Of a stretch of DNA of 64,000 bases, positions 43,382 through 52,272 are shown one piece after another (positions within the stretch are counted from its first letter, which is position 1; the number at the start of each line of letters is the position of its first letter). Source of the stretch: Sphingopyxis sp. (lineage in GTDB: Bacteria; Pseudomonadota; Alphaproteobacteria; Sphingomonadales; Sphingomonadaceae); NCBI RefSeq assembly GCF_025869345.1, contig NZ_JAOZVW010000138.1:62001-126000 (forward strand). Direction: 5' to 3'. Position numbers and translations under genes: made by a program. The notes beneath the pieces were generated by a model. It was not told the DNA's origin, ran no database searches, and was given only the letters and a program-made list of their open reading frames with translations.

Positions 43382-45943
43382 ATGGCAGACATTTATAGGC
43401 GGCACATGATTCAGTCCCGTCAATGGAAACGGGCCGGCGTCATCGGCGCATCGGTCATGGCGCTCGCGCTCGCTGCGCCGGCGGCCGCGCAGTCCGACAC
43501 GCAATCCGGCGATCAGGAACAGGTGAACGACGGCACGATCGTCGTCACCGCGCAGCGCAAGCTGCAGACGATCCTCGACGTGCCGGTCAGCGCCACCGTC
43601 TTTTCGTCGGAGACGCTGGAAGACCGCAACTACAGCGATGCGAAGGACTATCTGCTCCAGACGCCGAACGTCTCCTTTCAGCAGGGCGGCCGTAACGGCG
43701 CGCGCGAGATCGTCATTTCGATCCGCGGCATCGCCGACCTCAAGGGCGGCGAGAAGGTTCTGACGCAGAGCGCCTTCGCGACCTATGTCGATGAATTTTC
43801 GGCGGGCACGCTCGCTTCGGGGCAGGCCAACCCCAATATCTACGACGTCGAATCGGTCGAAATCCTGCGCGGGCCGCAGGGCGTGTTCTTTGGCCGCAAC
43901 TCGGAAGGCGGCGCGATCAACATCCGCACCAAGAAGCCGACCGAGGATTTCTATGGGCGGATCGATGCGGGCTTCGGCCGTTTCAGCACCTATAGCCTGG
44001 CAGGCGTCATCAACGGCAAGGTGGCCGACGGCCTGTTCGCGCGCCTGTCGGTCCAGGGCGAAACCACCAAGGGGCCGCTGCGCAACCGTCACCCGATCGG
44101 CGGCGGAACCGACGCCGATTATCTCAACATTCGCGGCCAGCTCCGCTGGCAGCCCGACGATGCGACTACGGTCGACCTCCAGGTCAACCACACGATCGAC
44201 AATTCGGGGATGCAGGCCAAGATCGGCAGCTGCATCAATCAGGGCGCCTTCGGTCTGCCCTATAATCTCGCGACGCCCGAATTGCTCGGCGGGATCGGCT
44301 GCTACGACGCAAAAGGCGAGTTCCGCAAATGGGTGGCCTCCGGGCCGGGTGGAACCCAGCCGCAACTCGGCGGTCTCGATGTCGATAGCATCCGTAACAA
44401 CAAGGATTCGCTCTACCAGGACACGCGCGATTTCACGAACAACGAAACGACGCTGGTTATCGGCAAGGCCTATCATGAATTCAGCGACAAGGTGGGGCTG
44501 ACTCTCGTCGCGGGCTATGCCGAGTCTGACCAGGATCAGTTCCTCGATCTCGACGGATCGGGCATTCGCGCGATCAATCGGCTCGGTAAATTCTACACCA
44601 AATCCTATAGTGTCGAAGGGCGGCTTTCGTCGGTCGGCGAAGATAACAAGATCGACTGGACGATCGGCGGCATCGCCTATCGCGAAAAGTTCACCGCGGT
44701 GAACCAGATCCTGATCGAACAGGTGCTCGGTCCCTGGGCGCCGGGCGACAAGGCCAATGAAAACCGCATCTTTAACAGCCTGCGCGGCTGGGCGGCCTTC
44801 GCCAACGCCGAATGGCATATGACGGATGCCCTGTCGCTCATCGTCGGTGGCCGCTATTCCTATGACCGCGGCACCAACCGCTGGAGCGATGTCTATGCGG
44901 CCTGCTCGCGTCGCCCCGTCGGCACACCGCTCGATACGTCGACTGCCGTTGACGGCAATGGGCCCTGCGAGCTGACACCCGAACAGGCGCTGATGGACGC
45001 GCAGGGTCAGCTTCCCGTCTATGACGGTTTCGTGACCGGCGGACGATATGAGCAGCGCACCGGCCGTTTCGCGACCGGCGCAGCCCATGATTTCTCGCCC
45101 CGCCTTGCCATCAACTGGAAGCCGAACGACGACGCATCGATCTATGCGAGCGTGTCGAAGGGCTACAAGCCGGCGGGCGGTCAGGCCAACCCCGATGGCG
45201 GGCTCGGCGGATCGTCGACTTTCGGGCGCGAAAAGCTCTGGAACTACGAGATTGGCGGCAACGCCTATCTGATGAACCGACGCTTGCTGTTGCAGGGTGC
45301 GCTCTTCTACATGGATTGGAAGGATTTCCAGTTCACCTCGCGCCAGACGCTCTGCGTCCTCGCATCGACCGGCGCCATCGTCATCGTGACGCCCGGCCTC
45401 GATCTCAGCACCTGTTCGCGCCAGCTTCAGGCTGACTCGGTCACCAACCTGCCCAAGGCGCGATCGAAGGGCTTCGAACTGTCGGCGACCGCGCGGGTTA
45501 CGGATGGGCTGACGATCGGCGGCTCGGTCGGCTATCTCGATGCCAAATATATACGAGGCGAAGGTCTCGTGGGCGGGGCCCTCCAGCCGCTCGACGGCAT
45601 CCGTATCGGCAACTCGCCGCGCTGGACGGCCTCGGCGAACGTCGAGCAGCGTTTCCCGCTGGCGGGCGGCGACGCGGCGGTCGCGCTCAACTGGAGCTAT
45701 CGTGGCCGGACGGCGCTTGGCGTGGTTGAACAGGCATCGCTGACCTTCCCGACGCAGGTCGATCCGGTCAGTCTCTTCAACCTGCGCTTCACGCAGGATT
45801 GGGGACAGAACAAGCTGTCGATCAACATCGATAACCTCTTCGCCAGCGAATATTACACCGCGAACGAGGGTTTCAGCTTCATCGGTCCGCGGCTCAGCTA
45901 TAATCCGCGCACCTGGTCGGTGAAGTGGACGACCGAGTTCTAA
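43382..45943 (+). CDS. TonB-dependent outer-membrane receptor of the aromatic block
   Basis: 853 residues starting after GGAGGAGATTTCAG. Signal peptide ends AAPAAAQ. Plug start GTIVVTAQRKLQTILDVPVS with VEILRGPQGVFFGRNSEGG; the barrel ends in YNPRTWSVKWTTEF. It is the catabolic sphingomonad type with no STN domain. It is divergent from the iac operon and upstream of the cat operon, but a terminator at 45981 separates it from catB. It probably imports an aromatic or indolic compound or conjugate. Confidence 0.92.
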   Translation: MADIYRRHMIQSRQWKRAGVIGASVMALALAAPAAAQSDTQSGDQEQVNDGTIVVTAQRKLQTILDVPVSATVFSSETLEDRNYSDAKDYLLQTPNVSFQQGGRNGAREIVISIRGIADLKGGEKVLTQSAFATYVDEFSAGTLASGQANPNIYDVESVEILRGPQGVFFGRNSEGGAINIRTKKPTEDFYGRIDAGFGRFSTYSLAGVINGKVADGLFARLSVQGETTKGPLRNRHPIGGGTDADYLNIRGQLRWQPDDATTVDLQVNHTIDNSGMQAKIGSCINQGAFGLPYNLATPELLGGIGCYDAKGEFRKWVASGPGGTQPQLGGLDVDSIRNNKDSLYQDTRDFTNNETTLVIGKAYHEFSDKVGLTLVAGYAESDQDQFLDLDGSGIRAINRLGKFYTKSYSVEGRLSSVGEDNKIDWTIGGIAYREKFTAVNQILIEQVLGPWAPGDKANENRIFNSLRGWAAFANAEWHMTDALSLIVGGRYSYDRGTNRWSDVYAACSRRPVGTPLDTSTAVDGNGPCELTPEQALMDAQGQLPVYDGFVTGGRYEQRTGRFATGAAHDFSPRLAINWKPNDDASIYASVSKGYKPAGGQANPDGGLGGSSTFGREKLWNYEIGGNAYLMNRRLLLQGALFYMDWKDFQFTSRQTLCVLASTGAIVIVTPGLDLSTCSRQLQADSVTNLPKARSKGFELSATARVTDGLTIGGSVGYLDAKYIRGEGLVGGALQPLDGIRIGNSPRWTASANVEQRFPLAGGDAAVALNWSYRGRTALGVVEQASLTFPTQVDPVSLFNLRFTQDWGQNKLSINIDNLFASEYYTANEGFSFIGPRLSYNPRTWSVKWTTEF

Positions 45944-45980
45944 GTTCAGGGCTCGGGTTTTCCCGAACTCTCCTCGACTG

Positions 45981-46014
45981 GCCCGCCTCTGAAAAGGGGC
46001 GGGCTTGTTTTTTT
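45981..46014 (+). terminator. Rho-independent terminator after the TonB receptor
   Basis: Stem gcccgcc / ggcgggc with a 10-base loop followed by ttgttttttt. It ends the receptor transcript, so the cat genes need their own promoter in the remaining 120 bases, where attag occurs at 46047-46051. Confidence 0.85.
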
Positions 46015-46135
46015 GAGGAGGGCTGCGCGCTCCCGCACAATGTTCGATTAGCGCCGCGAATGGGCCGCATGAAATCTTCTCTCGGCAGGGCGGGGCGCCC
46101 TTTGCGTTAGACGTCGTTCCAACAAGAGAGGGCCG

Positions 46136-47251
46136 ATGGCGCGTATCGACAAAATCGAAGTGGTGATCGCGGACGTGCCGACCATCCGGCAGCATGTCCT
46201 GGCGATGGCGACGATGACCACCCAGGCGATCGTTCTCGTCTTCGTCCGTCGCGACGACGGGATCGTCGGCGTCGGCGAGGCGACGACCATCGGCGGACTC
46301 GCTTATGGCGAGGAAAGCCCCGAGGGCGTCAAGCTCGCGATCGAAACCTATTTTGCGCCGCTTCTCCTCGGAACCAACGCCGATCGGCCCGCGGCGGCGA
46401 TGGCGTTGCTCGACCGGCTCATCGTTGGCAACCGCTTCGCCAAATGCGCGGTCGAGACGGCGCTGTTCGATGCGCTGGGCCAGCGGACAGAGCTGCCGCT
46501 TTCGGAATTGCTGGGCGGCCGCCGCTGCGATGCGCTGCCGGTCGCCTGGACTCTCGCGAGCGGCGAGACGGCGCGTGACATCGAGGAAGGAGAGGCGATG
46601 CTCGCCGCGCGCCGCCACAATATGTTCAAGATCAAGATCGGCAAGCGAGGCGTGGCGGAAGACTGCGCTCATGTCGCGGCGATCGCCCGTGCCTTTGAAG
46701 GGCGCGCGTCGGTGCGGGTCGATGTCAACCAGCATTGGACGCGGACGCAGGCGGTCGACGGCATCGCACGGCTTCAGGAGGCGGGAGTGGCGCTGATCGA
46801 GCAGCCGATCGGCGGACAGGATGTCGCCGGGATGCGCGCGCTCTGCGAGCGGTTCGACTGCGCGATCATGGCCGACGAAGCGCTGACCGGCCCGGCGAGC
46901 GCGTGGCGCTTTGCGACGGCGGGCGCCGCCGACGTCTTTTCGATCAAGATCGCCCAATCGGGCGGACTTGCGGCGGCCGCCAAGGTCTGCGCGATCGCCG
47001 AAGCCGCGCACGTCGCGCTCTATGGCGGGACGATGCTCGAGGGTGGCATCGGAACGGCGGCGTCGGCACATCTCTTCGCGGCAGGGCCGCCGATGGAATG
47101 GGGCACCGAATTGTTCGGCCCGCTCCTGCTCGCCGAGGAACTGCTCGAAGAGCCGCTGCACTATCGCGATTTCATGCTTCAGCTTCCGGCCGGGCCGGGG
47201 CTGGGCGTGCGTATCGATCGTGCGCGGCTCGGCCGCTTTGCACGAAATTGA
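46136..47251 (+). CDS. catB: Muconate cycloisomerase
   Basis: 371 residues, enolase superfamily. The catalytic KxK is in FKIKIGKRG; metal ligands are in RVDVNQHW, IEQP and MADEAL, and the second catalytic lysine in FSIKIAQSGG. It converts cis,cis-muconate to muconolactone in the catechol branch of the beta-ketoadipate pathway. GAGAGGG lies before the ATG. It opens the cat operon catB-catC-catA-catI-catD-iacG. Confidence 0.93.
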   Translation: MARIDKIEVVIADVPTIRQHVLAMATMTTQAIVLVFVRRDDGIVGVGEATTIGGLAYGEESPEGVKLAIETYFAPLLLGTNADRPAAAMALLDRLIVGNRFAKCAVETALFDALGQRTELPLSELLGGRRCDALPVAWTLASGETARDIEEGEAMLAARRHNMFKIKIGKRGVAEDCAHVAAIARAFEGRASVRVDVNQHWTRTQAVDGIARLQEAGVALIEQPIGGQDVAGMRALCERFDCAIMADEALTGPASAWRFATAGAADVFSIKIAQSGGLAAAAKVCAIAEAAHVALYGGTMLEGGIGTAASAHLFAAGPPMEWGTELFGPLLLAEELLEEPLHYRDFMLQLPAGPGLGVRIDRARLGRFARN

Positions 47252-47267
47252 AGGAAGGAAAGCCGCC

Positions 47268-47552
47268 ATGCTGTTCATGGTCGAAATGACGGTCAACGTG
47301 CCGCACGACATCGATAAGGAGACCTTCGACGCGTTGAAGGCCACCGAGAAGGCGCGGGCCGAGACTCTGCAGCGCGCCGGAAAGTGGCGGCACCTTTGGC
47401 GGGTTGCCGGGCGTTACGCCAATGTCAGTATCTTCGACGTCGCCGATGCCGGCGAACTTCACGACATCATGACGAGCCTGCCGCTCTATCCGTTCATGGA
47501 TGTGCGGGTGACGGCGCTGTGCCGTCATCCCTCGGCGATCGACGCCGATTGA
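47268..47552 (+). CDS. catC: Muconolactone delta-isomerase
   Basis: 94 residues, typical length. MLFMVEMTVNVPHDIDKETF at the start and LPLYPFMDVRVTAL near the end are the CatC pattern; RAETLQRAGKWRHLWRVAGR lies between. It isomerises muconolactone to 3-oxoadipate enol-lactone and forms a decamer in known species. It is 16 bases after catB with AGGAAGG upstream. Confidence 0.95.
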   Translation: MLFMVEMTVNVPHDIDKETFDALKATEKARAETLQRAGKWRHLWRVAGRYANVSIFDVADAGELHDIMTSLPLYPFMDVRVTALCRHPSAIDAD

Positions 47553-47577
47553 GCCGGCAGCAAATGGGAGCAAGACT

Positions 47578-48483
47578 ATGACCGACATCATTCGATCCGA
47601 CGCCGTGCAGCAACTTCTCGACCGCGCCGCCGGGCTCGGCGAGGCGGGCGGGGACCCACGCCTGAAGGCGATCCTCCGCGATCTGCTCGAGGCGCTGATG
47701 AGCGTCGTCGAACGGCATGACATTTCCGAAAGCGAATTCTGGCGCGGCGTCGATTTCCTGGGTCGCGGCGCGGGTGAGTTCGGCCTGATCGTCCCCGGCC
47801 TCGGGATCGAGCATTTTCTCGATCTTCATATGGACGCGAAGGATGCAGCGGCAGGACGCAGCGGCGGAACGCCGCGCACGATCGAGGGGCCGCTCTATGT
47901 CGCGGGCGCGCCGCTCGTCGACGGCGACCTGACGACCACCAACGACGTCAATCTGACCACCGACCCCGACGATACCGAGGAATTGACGATGTCGGGCCGC
48001 ATCACCGGTCCCGATGGCGAGCCGGTGAAGAATGCAATTCTTCATGTCTGGCACGCCAATTCGAAGGGCTTCTATTCGCACTTCGATCCGACGGGCGAGC
48101 AGTCGCCCTTCAACAACCGGCGGCGCATCCGCCTCGGCGCCGATGGGCGCTATGCCTTTCATTCGAAAATGCCGCGCGGCTACAGCGTGCCGCCCGAAGG
48201 TTCCGCAGAGCAGTTGATGAAGCTGCTCGGACGCCATGGCGATCGGCCGGCCCATGTCCATTTCTTTATCGAGGCGCCGGGGTACCGAACGCTGACGACG
48301 CAGATCAATTTCGGCGACGACCCGCACGCGCACGACGATTTCGCCTTCGGCACCCGCGACGGCCTGCTGCCAGTTCCGGATCGCAGCGGCGGCAACCCGG
48401 CGGTGCTGTTCGACTTCGTTCTTCAGCGGTCGGAATCAGCCAACGACGAAGGCTTTTCGTCGCGCTCGCGCGCGTCGGCATGA
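47578..48483 (+). CDS. catA: Catechol 1,2-dioxygenase
   Basis: 301 residues, intradiol family. The non-heme Fe(III) ligands are visible: tyrosine in GPLYVAGAP, tyrosine in the GFYSHF/GRYAF region, and two histidines in PAHVHFFIEAPGY. The N-terminal helical dimer domain (residues 1-100) is present, as in catechol rather than protocatechuate dioxygenases. It ring-opens catechol to cis,cis-muconate. Catechol is the expected product of the iac operon on the opposite strand. Its stop overlaps the CoA-transferase start. Confidence 0.94.
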   Translation: MTDIIRSDAVQQLLDRAAGLGEAGGDPRLKAILRDLLEALMSVVERHDISESEFWRGVDFLGRGAGEFGLIVPGLGIEHFLDLHMDAKDAAAGRSGGTPRTIEGPLYVAGAPLVDGDLTTTNDVNLTTDPDDTEELTMSGRITGPDGEPVKNAILHVWHANSKGFYSHFDPTGEQSPFNNRRRIRLGADGRYAFHSKMPRGYSVPPEGSAEQLMKLLGRHGDRPAHVHFFIEAPGYRTLTTQINFGDDPHAHDDFAFGTRDGLLPVPDRSGGNPAVLFDFVLQRSESANDEGFSSRSRASA

Positions 48484-49184
48484 ACAAGCTCTATCCGACG
48501 GCGACGGCGGCGCTTGAGGGGCTGCTGTTCGACGGCATGACGGTCATGTCGGGCGGCTTCGGACTGGTCGGCAATCCCGAAAACCTGATCGCCGCGATGA
48601 GGGAGGATGGGGTTCGCGATCTGACCGTCGTGTCGAACAATTGCGGCGCCGAAGGCTTCGGCCTCTACGCGCTGCTTGCCAATGGCCAGATCCGCAAGAT
48701 GATCTCTTCCTACATCGGCGAGAACAAGCTGTTCGAGACGCTCTACCTCGAAGGCAAGCTGGAACTGGAGCTCAATCCCCAAGGAACGCTCGCCGAGCGC
48801 ATTCGTGCGGGCGGGGCGGGGATTCCCGCCTTCTATACCGCGACGGGGGTCGGCACCGTCGTCGCGGAGGGCAAGCCGGTCGAGGAGTTCGACGGCAAGC
48901 GCTATATCCGCGAACGCTGGCTGCGCGCCGACCTGGCGATCGTCCGCGCGTGGAAGGGCGATACACACGGCAACCTCGTGTTCCGCAAGACCGCGCGCAA
49001 CTTCAACCCGCCGATGGCGACTGCGGCGGCGGTCACGGTGGCGGAGGTCGAGGAACTGGTCGAACCCGGCATGCTCGACCCCGACATGATCCATACGCCG
49101 GGGATTTTCGTGAACCGCATCGTCCAGGGCGTGCATTATGAGCGGAAGATCGAAAAGCTCACGGTGCGAAAGCGCGGCGCATGA
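48480..49184 (+). CDS. catI: 3-oxoadipate CoA-transferase subunit A
   Basis: 234 residues with the subunit A nucleotide loop SGGFGLVGNPENLI and the RAGGAGIPAFYTATGVGT segment. It needs subunit B to form the active enzyme; the only candidate in the window is at 32182, at the end of the iac operon on the other strand. Overlaps catA (ATGA) and the enol-lactonase (ATGA). Confidence 0.92.
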   Translation: MNKLYPTATAALEGLLFDGMTVMSGGFGLVGNPENLIAAMREDGVRDLTVVSNNCGAEGFGLYALLANGQIRKMISSYIGENKLFETLYLEGKLELELNPQGTLAERIRAGGAGIPAFYTATGVGTVVAEGKPVEEFDGKRYIRERWLRADLAIVRAWKGDTHGNLVFRKTARNFNPPMATAAAVTVAEVEELVEPGMLDPDMIHTPGIFVNRIVQGVHYERKIEKLTVRKRGA

Positions 49185-49972
49185 CCGGCCGTTTTCTCGC
49201 CGACGATGGCTGCACCATCGCTTTCGACTATCGCCCGATCGAGGGGCGGCCCGTGCTGCTCCTTTCGCCGTCGCTCGGCACCGCGATGGCGCTGTTCGAA
49301 CCGCAGCTCGAAGCGTTCGAGGGGCGTTATTCGATTCTTCGCTACGATCCGCGCGGGCACGGCGCTTCGGACGTCGTGCCCGGCAGTTCTTCGATGGACC
49401 GGCTGGGCCGCGACGTCATCGGCCTGCTCGATCATCTGGGGATCGCGCGGGCGCATGTCCTGGGGGTGTCGCTGGGCGGCATGGTCGGGCAATGGCTCGG
49501 CTACCGCGCGCCCGAGCGGCTGCTGCGGCTCGTGCTCGCGAACACATCGGCCTATATGGGGCCGCCCGGCGGCTGGGCGGACCGGATCGCCGCAGTCACG
49601 GCGCAGGGGATGGAGGCCGTCACCGACGCGGTGATCGAACGCTGGTTCACGCCCGATTTCCGCCGCGATCATCCGGCGCGCGTCGATCATGCGCGCGCCA
49701 TGCTGCTCGCGACCGATCCGCGGGGCTATGCCGCCTGCAGCGCGGCCATCCGCGATATGGATATGCGCCCGACCGCGCGCCTCGTCGCCGCGCCGACGCT
49801 GGTCGTCGCGGGCCTCCGCGACCCCGCGACTCCGCCCGAACATGCCCGCTTCCTCGCCGAAACGATTCCCGGCGCCCGCCTTGCCGAATTCGACGCCGCC
49901 CACCTTGCCAATCTGGAGCAGTCTTTTGCGTTCAATACCACGGTGGGCGCGTTTCTGGAGCAGGAAGGATGA
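49181..49972 (+). CDS. catD: 3-oxoadipate enol-lactonase
   Basis: 263 residues, alpha/beta hydrolase with YDPRGHGASDV, nucleophile GVSLGGMVGQWLG, aspartate in VVAGLRDPATPP and histidine in DAAHLANLEQ. This is the PcaD/CatD pattern. It hydrolyses the enol-lactone to 3-oxoadipate. Coupled by four-base overlaps to both neighbours. The next step, the 3-oxoadipyl-CoA thiolase, is not in the window. Confidence 0.92.
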   Translation: MTGRFLADDGCTIAFDYRPIEGRPVLLLSPSLGTAMALFEPQLEAFEGRYSILRYDPRGHGASDVVPGSSSMDRLGRDVIGLLDHLGIARAHVLGVSLGGMVGQWLGYRAPERLLRLVLANTSAYMGPPGGWADRIAAVTAQGMEAVTDAVIERWFTPDFRRDHPARVDHARAMLLATDPRGYAACSAAIRDMDMRPTARLVAAPTLVVAGLRDPATPPEHARFLAETIPGARLAEFDAAHLANLEQSFAFNTTVGAFLEQEG

Positions 49973-50472
49973 CCGGTCTGCGCGCCGATTTCCTGGACGG
50001 GATGAGCCGTGCCGCGGCGACCGTGAACATCATCACCACCGGCGGAACGGCGGGCCGCGCCGGTCTGACGGTTTCGGCGATGACGTCGGTATCCGCGGAC
50101 ACGCCGAAGCCGACGCTGCTCATCTGCATCAACGCCAACAGCGCGGGCGCGGCGCCGATCATCGAAAACGGCGTCTTCGCGGTCAATGTGCTGTCCGAAA
50201 GCCAGGCGGATGTGTCCGATGTCTTCGCCGGACGCTCGGCGCATAGCGGCGATGCGCGGTTTGGCTGCGCGACCTGGCAGGAGGGCGCGACCGGGGCGCC
50301 GCTGCTCGACGGCGCGCTCGTTTGCTTCGACTGCCGCGTCGCGCAGCACCGCCGGATCGGAACGCATCACGTCCTGTTCGGCGAGGTCGAGGCGGTGCGT
50401 TTTTCGGGCGAGGGCAGGCCGCTGATCTATGCGCAGCGCAGCTATGCCGTGCCCGCAGAACTGCTGGGCTGA
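49969..50472 (+). CDS. iacG: Flavin reductase, IacG-like
   Basis: 167 residues from the ATG overlapping the enol-lactonase stop. A split-barrel flavin reductase: ATVNIITTGGTAGRAGLTVSAMTSVSADTP (in part) and GVFAVNVLSES, with HHVLFGEVEAVRF. It reduces FMN/FAD with NAD(P)H for a partner monooxygenase. No monooxygenase is in this operon; the obvious partner is the IacA-like enzyme at 36207. Its place at the end of the cat operon links the two operons. Confidence 0.87.
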   Translation: MTGLRADFLDGMSRAAATVNIITTGGTAGRAGLTVSAMTSVSADTPKPTLLICINANSAGAAPIIENGVFAVNVLSESQADVSDVFAGRSAHSGDARFGCATWQEGATGAPLLDGALVCFDCRVAQHRRIGTHHVLFGEVEAVRFSGEGRPLIYAQRSYAVPAELLG

Positions 50473-50482
50473 GGCCGTCCGA

Positions 50483-50497
50483 ATTAGGCGGGCTAAT
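50483..50497. promoter_or_regulatory. LysR-type dyad attag-N5-ctaat
   Basis: attaggcgggctaat is a 15-bp interrupted palindrome with arms attag/ctaat in the 157-base gap after the flavin reductase and before the ThDP enzyme. CTAAT is the half-site known for GcvA, and a GcvA-like LysR regulator is encoded at 54851. Confidence 0.55.
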
Positions 50498-50629
50498 CCG
50501 AAGGGGCAGTTTGTTTCAATTGTCCGCGCTCGCCCGAATGGCGAAAAAAACAACCGAAGAGGGAGGCCTTCCGCTGCCGGATAGTATCGGCTTGGGCGGC
50601 TCCGCAATCAAACTGGATTGACAGCGACC

Positions 50630-52261
50630 ATGACAAATATGACCGGCGCCGAAGCGCTTCTGACTCAGATACGCGCCAATGGCGTCGACACCATCTTCGG
50701 CCTTCCGGGCGGGCAGCTCGACTATTTCTTCGACGCCATGTTTCATGCCGGCGATCAGCTTCGCGTCTTTTGCACCCGGCACGAGCAGGGCGCCGCCTAT
50801 ATGGCGTTCGGCTATGCGCGATCGACGGGCAAGCCCGGTGTCTATACCGTGGTGCCGGGTCCCGGCGTCCTCAACAGCACCGCCGCGCTCTGCTCCGCCT
50901 ATGCGACCAACGCCCCGGTCATGTGCCTGACCGGTCAGATTCCGACCGCGGGGCTGGGCAAGGGCATCGGCTATCTCCACGAATTGCCCGATCAGCTCGC
51001 GACGATGCGGACGCTGACGAAATGGGCCGATCGCGCGATGACGCCGGAGGCGGCGCCCGAACTGGTCAACGAGGCCTTTCGCCAGATGCTGAGCGGACGC
51101 CAGCGCCCGGTCAGCCTGGAAATGCCGATGGACATCATGGCCGAAAGCCGCGACGTCGCCGCGCTGCCGGCCGCGGTCATTCCCGCCGCGCCCGCGCTCG
51201 ATCAGGATGCGGTCGACGCGGCCGCGAAGCTGCTTGCCGGCGCCAAGCGTCCGCTGATCATCGCCGGCGGCGGCGCGCTCGCGGCGGGCGCCGATGTCGA
51301 ACGGCTCGCCGCTTTCCTGCAAGCTCCCGTCGTCGCCTTTCGCAGCGGCCGCGGTATCGTCAGCGACCGCAGCCATCTGTCGCAGATGTTCCCCGCGGGT
51401 AATGACCTGTGGAAGGGCGCCGACGTCATCATCGGGCTCGGCTCGCGGATGGAGCAGCAATATCTCTATTGGGGCATCGGCCCCGACATGAAGATCATCC
51501 GCATCGACATCGACGGCGATGAATTCGATCGGATCAAGTCGCCCGACGTGCGCATCCACGCCGACGCCGCCGATGCCGTCCCGGCACTGATTGCGGCACT
51601 GGAGCGCGTCGCCACCCCCGCGGCTTCGCGCGAAGAAGAATTGATGGGCGTGAAGCAGCGCGTCCGCGGCGAAATCGCGGCGCGGGTGCAGCCGCAGTTC
51701 GACTATCTCGATGCGATCCGCCGCGCGCTTCCCGACGACGGGCTGTTCGTCGACGAGATTACCCAGTGCGGCTATGCCTCGTGGTACACGCTGCCCGTCT
51801 ATGCGCCGCGCACGCTCATCAACTGCGGCTATCAGGGGACGCTCGGCTATGGCTATGCGACGGCGCTCGGCGTTCAGGCGGCGCACCCGGACAAGGCGGT
51901 CGTCAATATCGCGGGCGACGGCGGCTTCATGTTCACCGCGAACGAGATGGCGACCGCTGCGCAATATAATCTGCCGCTCGTCACCGTCCTCTTCAACAAC
52001 AACAAGTTCCAGAACGTCCAGCGCCAGCAGAAGGAATGGTTCGGCGGCCGGCTGATCGCGTCGGATCTCACCAACCCCGACTTCGTCAAATATGCCGAGA
52101 GCTTCGGGGTGCGCGGCGAGCGGGTCCACAATCCGGCCGATCTGGAACGCGCGATCAAGGCGGCGATCGAGCGCCGCGCCCCGGCGCTGATCGAGGTGCC
52201 GACGCCCGACATGGCGTCGCCCTGGCCCTTCATCATCCGCCCGCCGGTTTTCGGACAGTGA
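50630..52261 (+). CDS. Thiamine-diphosphate-dependent 2-oxo acid decarboxylase-like enzyme
   Basis: 543 residues in three ThDP domains. The catalytic glutamate is in CTRHEQGAAYMAFGYAR; the ThDP/Mg site is IAGDGGFMFTANE followed by LFNNN. The family spans acetolactate synthase, benzoylformate decarboxylase, AruI and indolepyruvate decarboxylase. With an aminotransferase and an aldehyde dehydrogenase directly downstream, the three form a transamination, decarboxylation, oxidation series; next to iac genes, tryptophan to indole-3-acetate is an attractive reading. An AruI-like arginine pathway is the alternative. The start is uncertain (ATG 50630 or 50639). Confidence 0.85.
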   Translation: MTNMTGAEALLTQIRANGVDTIFGLPGGQLDYFFDAMFHAGDQLRVFCTRHEQGAAYMAFGYARSTGKPGVYTVVPGPGVLNSTAALCSAYATNAPVMCLTGQIPTAGLGKGIGYLHELPDQLATMRTLTKWADRAMTPEAAPELVNEAFRQMLSGRQRPVSLEMPMDIMAESRDVAALPAAVIPAAPALDQDAVDAAAKLLAGAKRPLIIAGGGALAAGADVERLAAFLQAPVVAFRSGRGIVSDRSHLSQMFPAGNDLWKGADVIIGLGSRMEQQYLYWGIGPDMKIIRIDIDGDEFDRIKSPDVRIHADAADAVPALIAALERVATPAASREEELMGVKQRVRGEIAARVQPQFDYLDAIRRALPDDGLFVDEITQCGYASWYTLPVYAPRTLINCGYQGTLGYGYATALGVQAAHPDKAVVNIAGDGGFMFTANEMATAAQYNLPLVTVLFNNNKFQNVQRQQKEWFGGRLIASDLTNPDFVKYAESFGVRGERVHNPADLERAIKAAIERRAPALIEVPTPDMASPWPFIIRPPVFGQ

Positions 52262-52272
52262 GGCAGAACGAG

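Noticed and set aside
43163-47344. A 1393-residue open frame on the minus strand
   Set aside because: It is antisense to the TonB receptor and catB, both of which have full family motifs, starts and ribosome sites. The translation is His/Arg/Ala-rich without domains, as expected of a shadow in GC-rich DNA.
50630-52261. Acetolactate synthase large subunit
   Set aside because: There is no small regulatory subunit and no branched-chain gene beside it; the operon partners suggest a 2-oxo acid decarboxylase instead, although sequence alone does not settle it.
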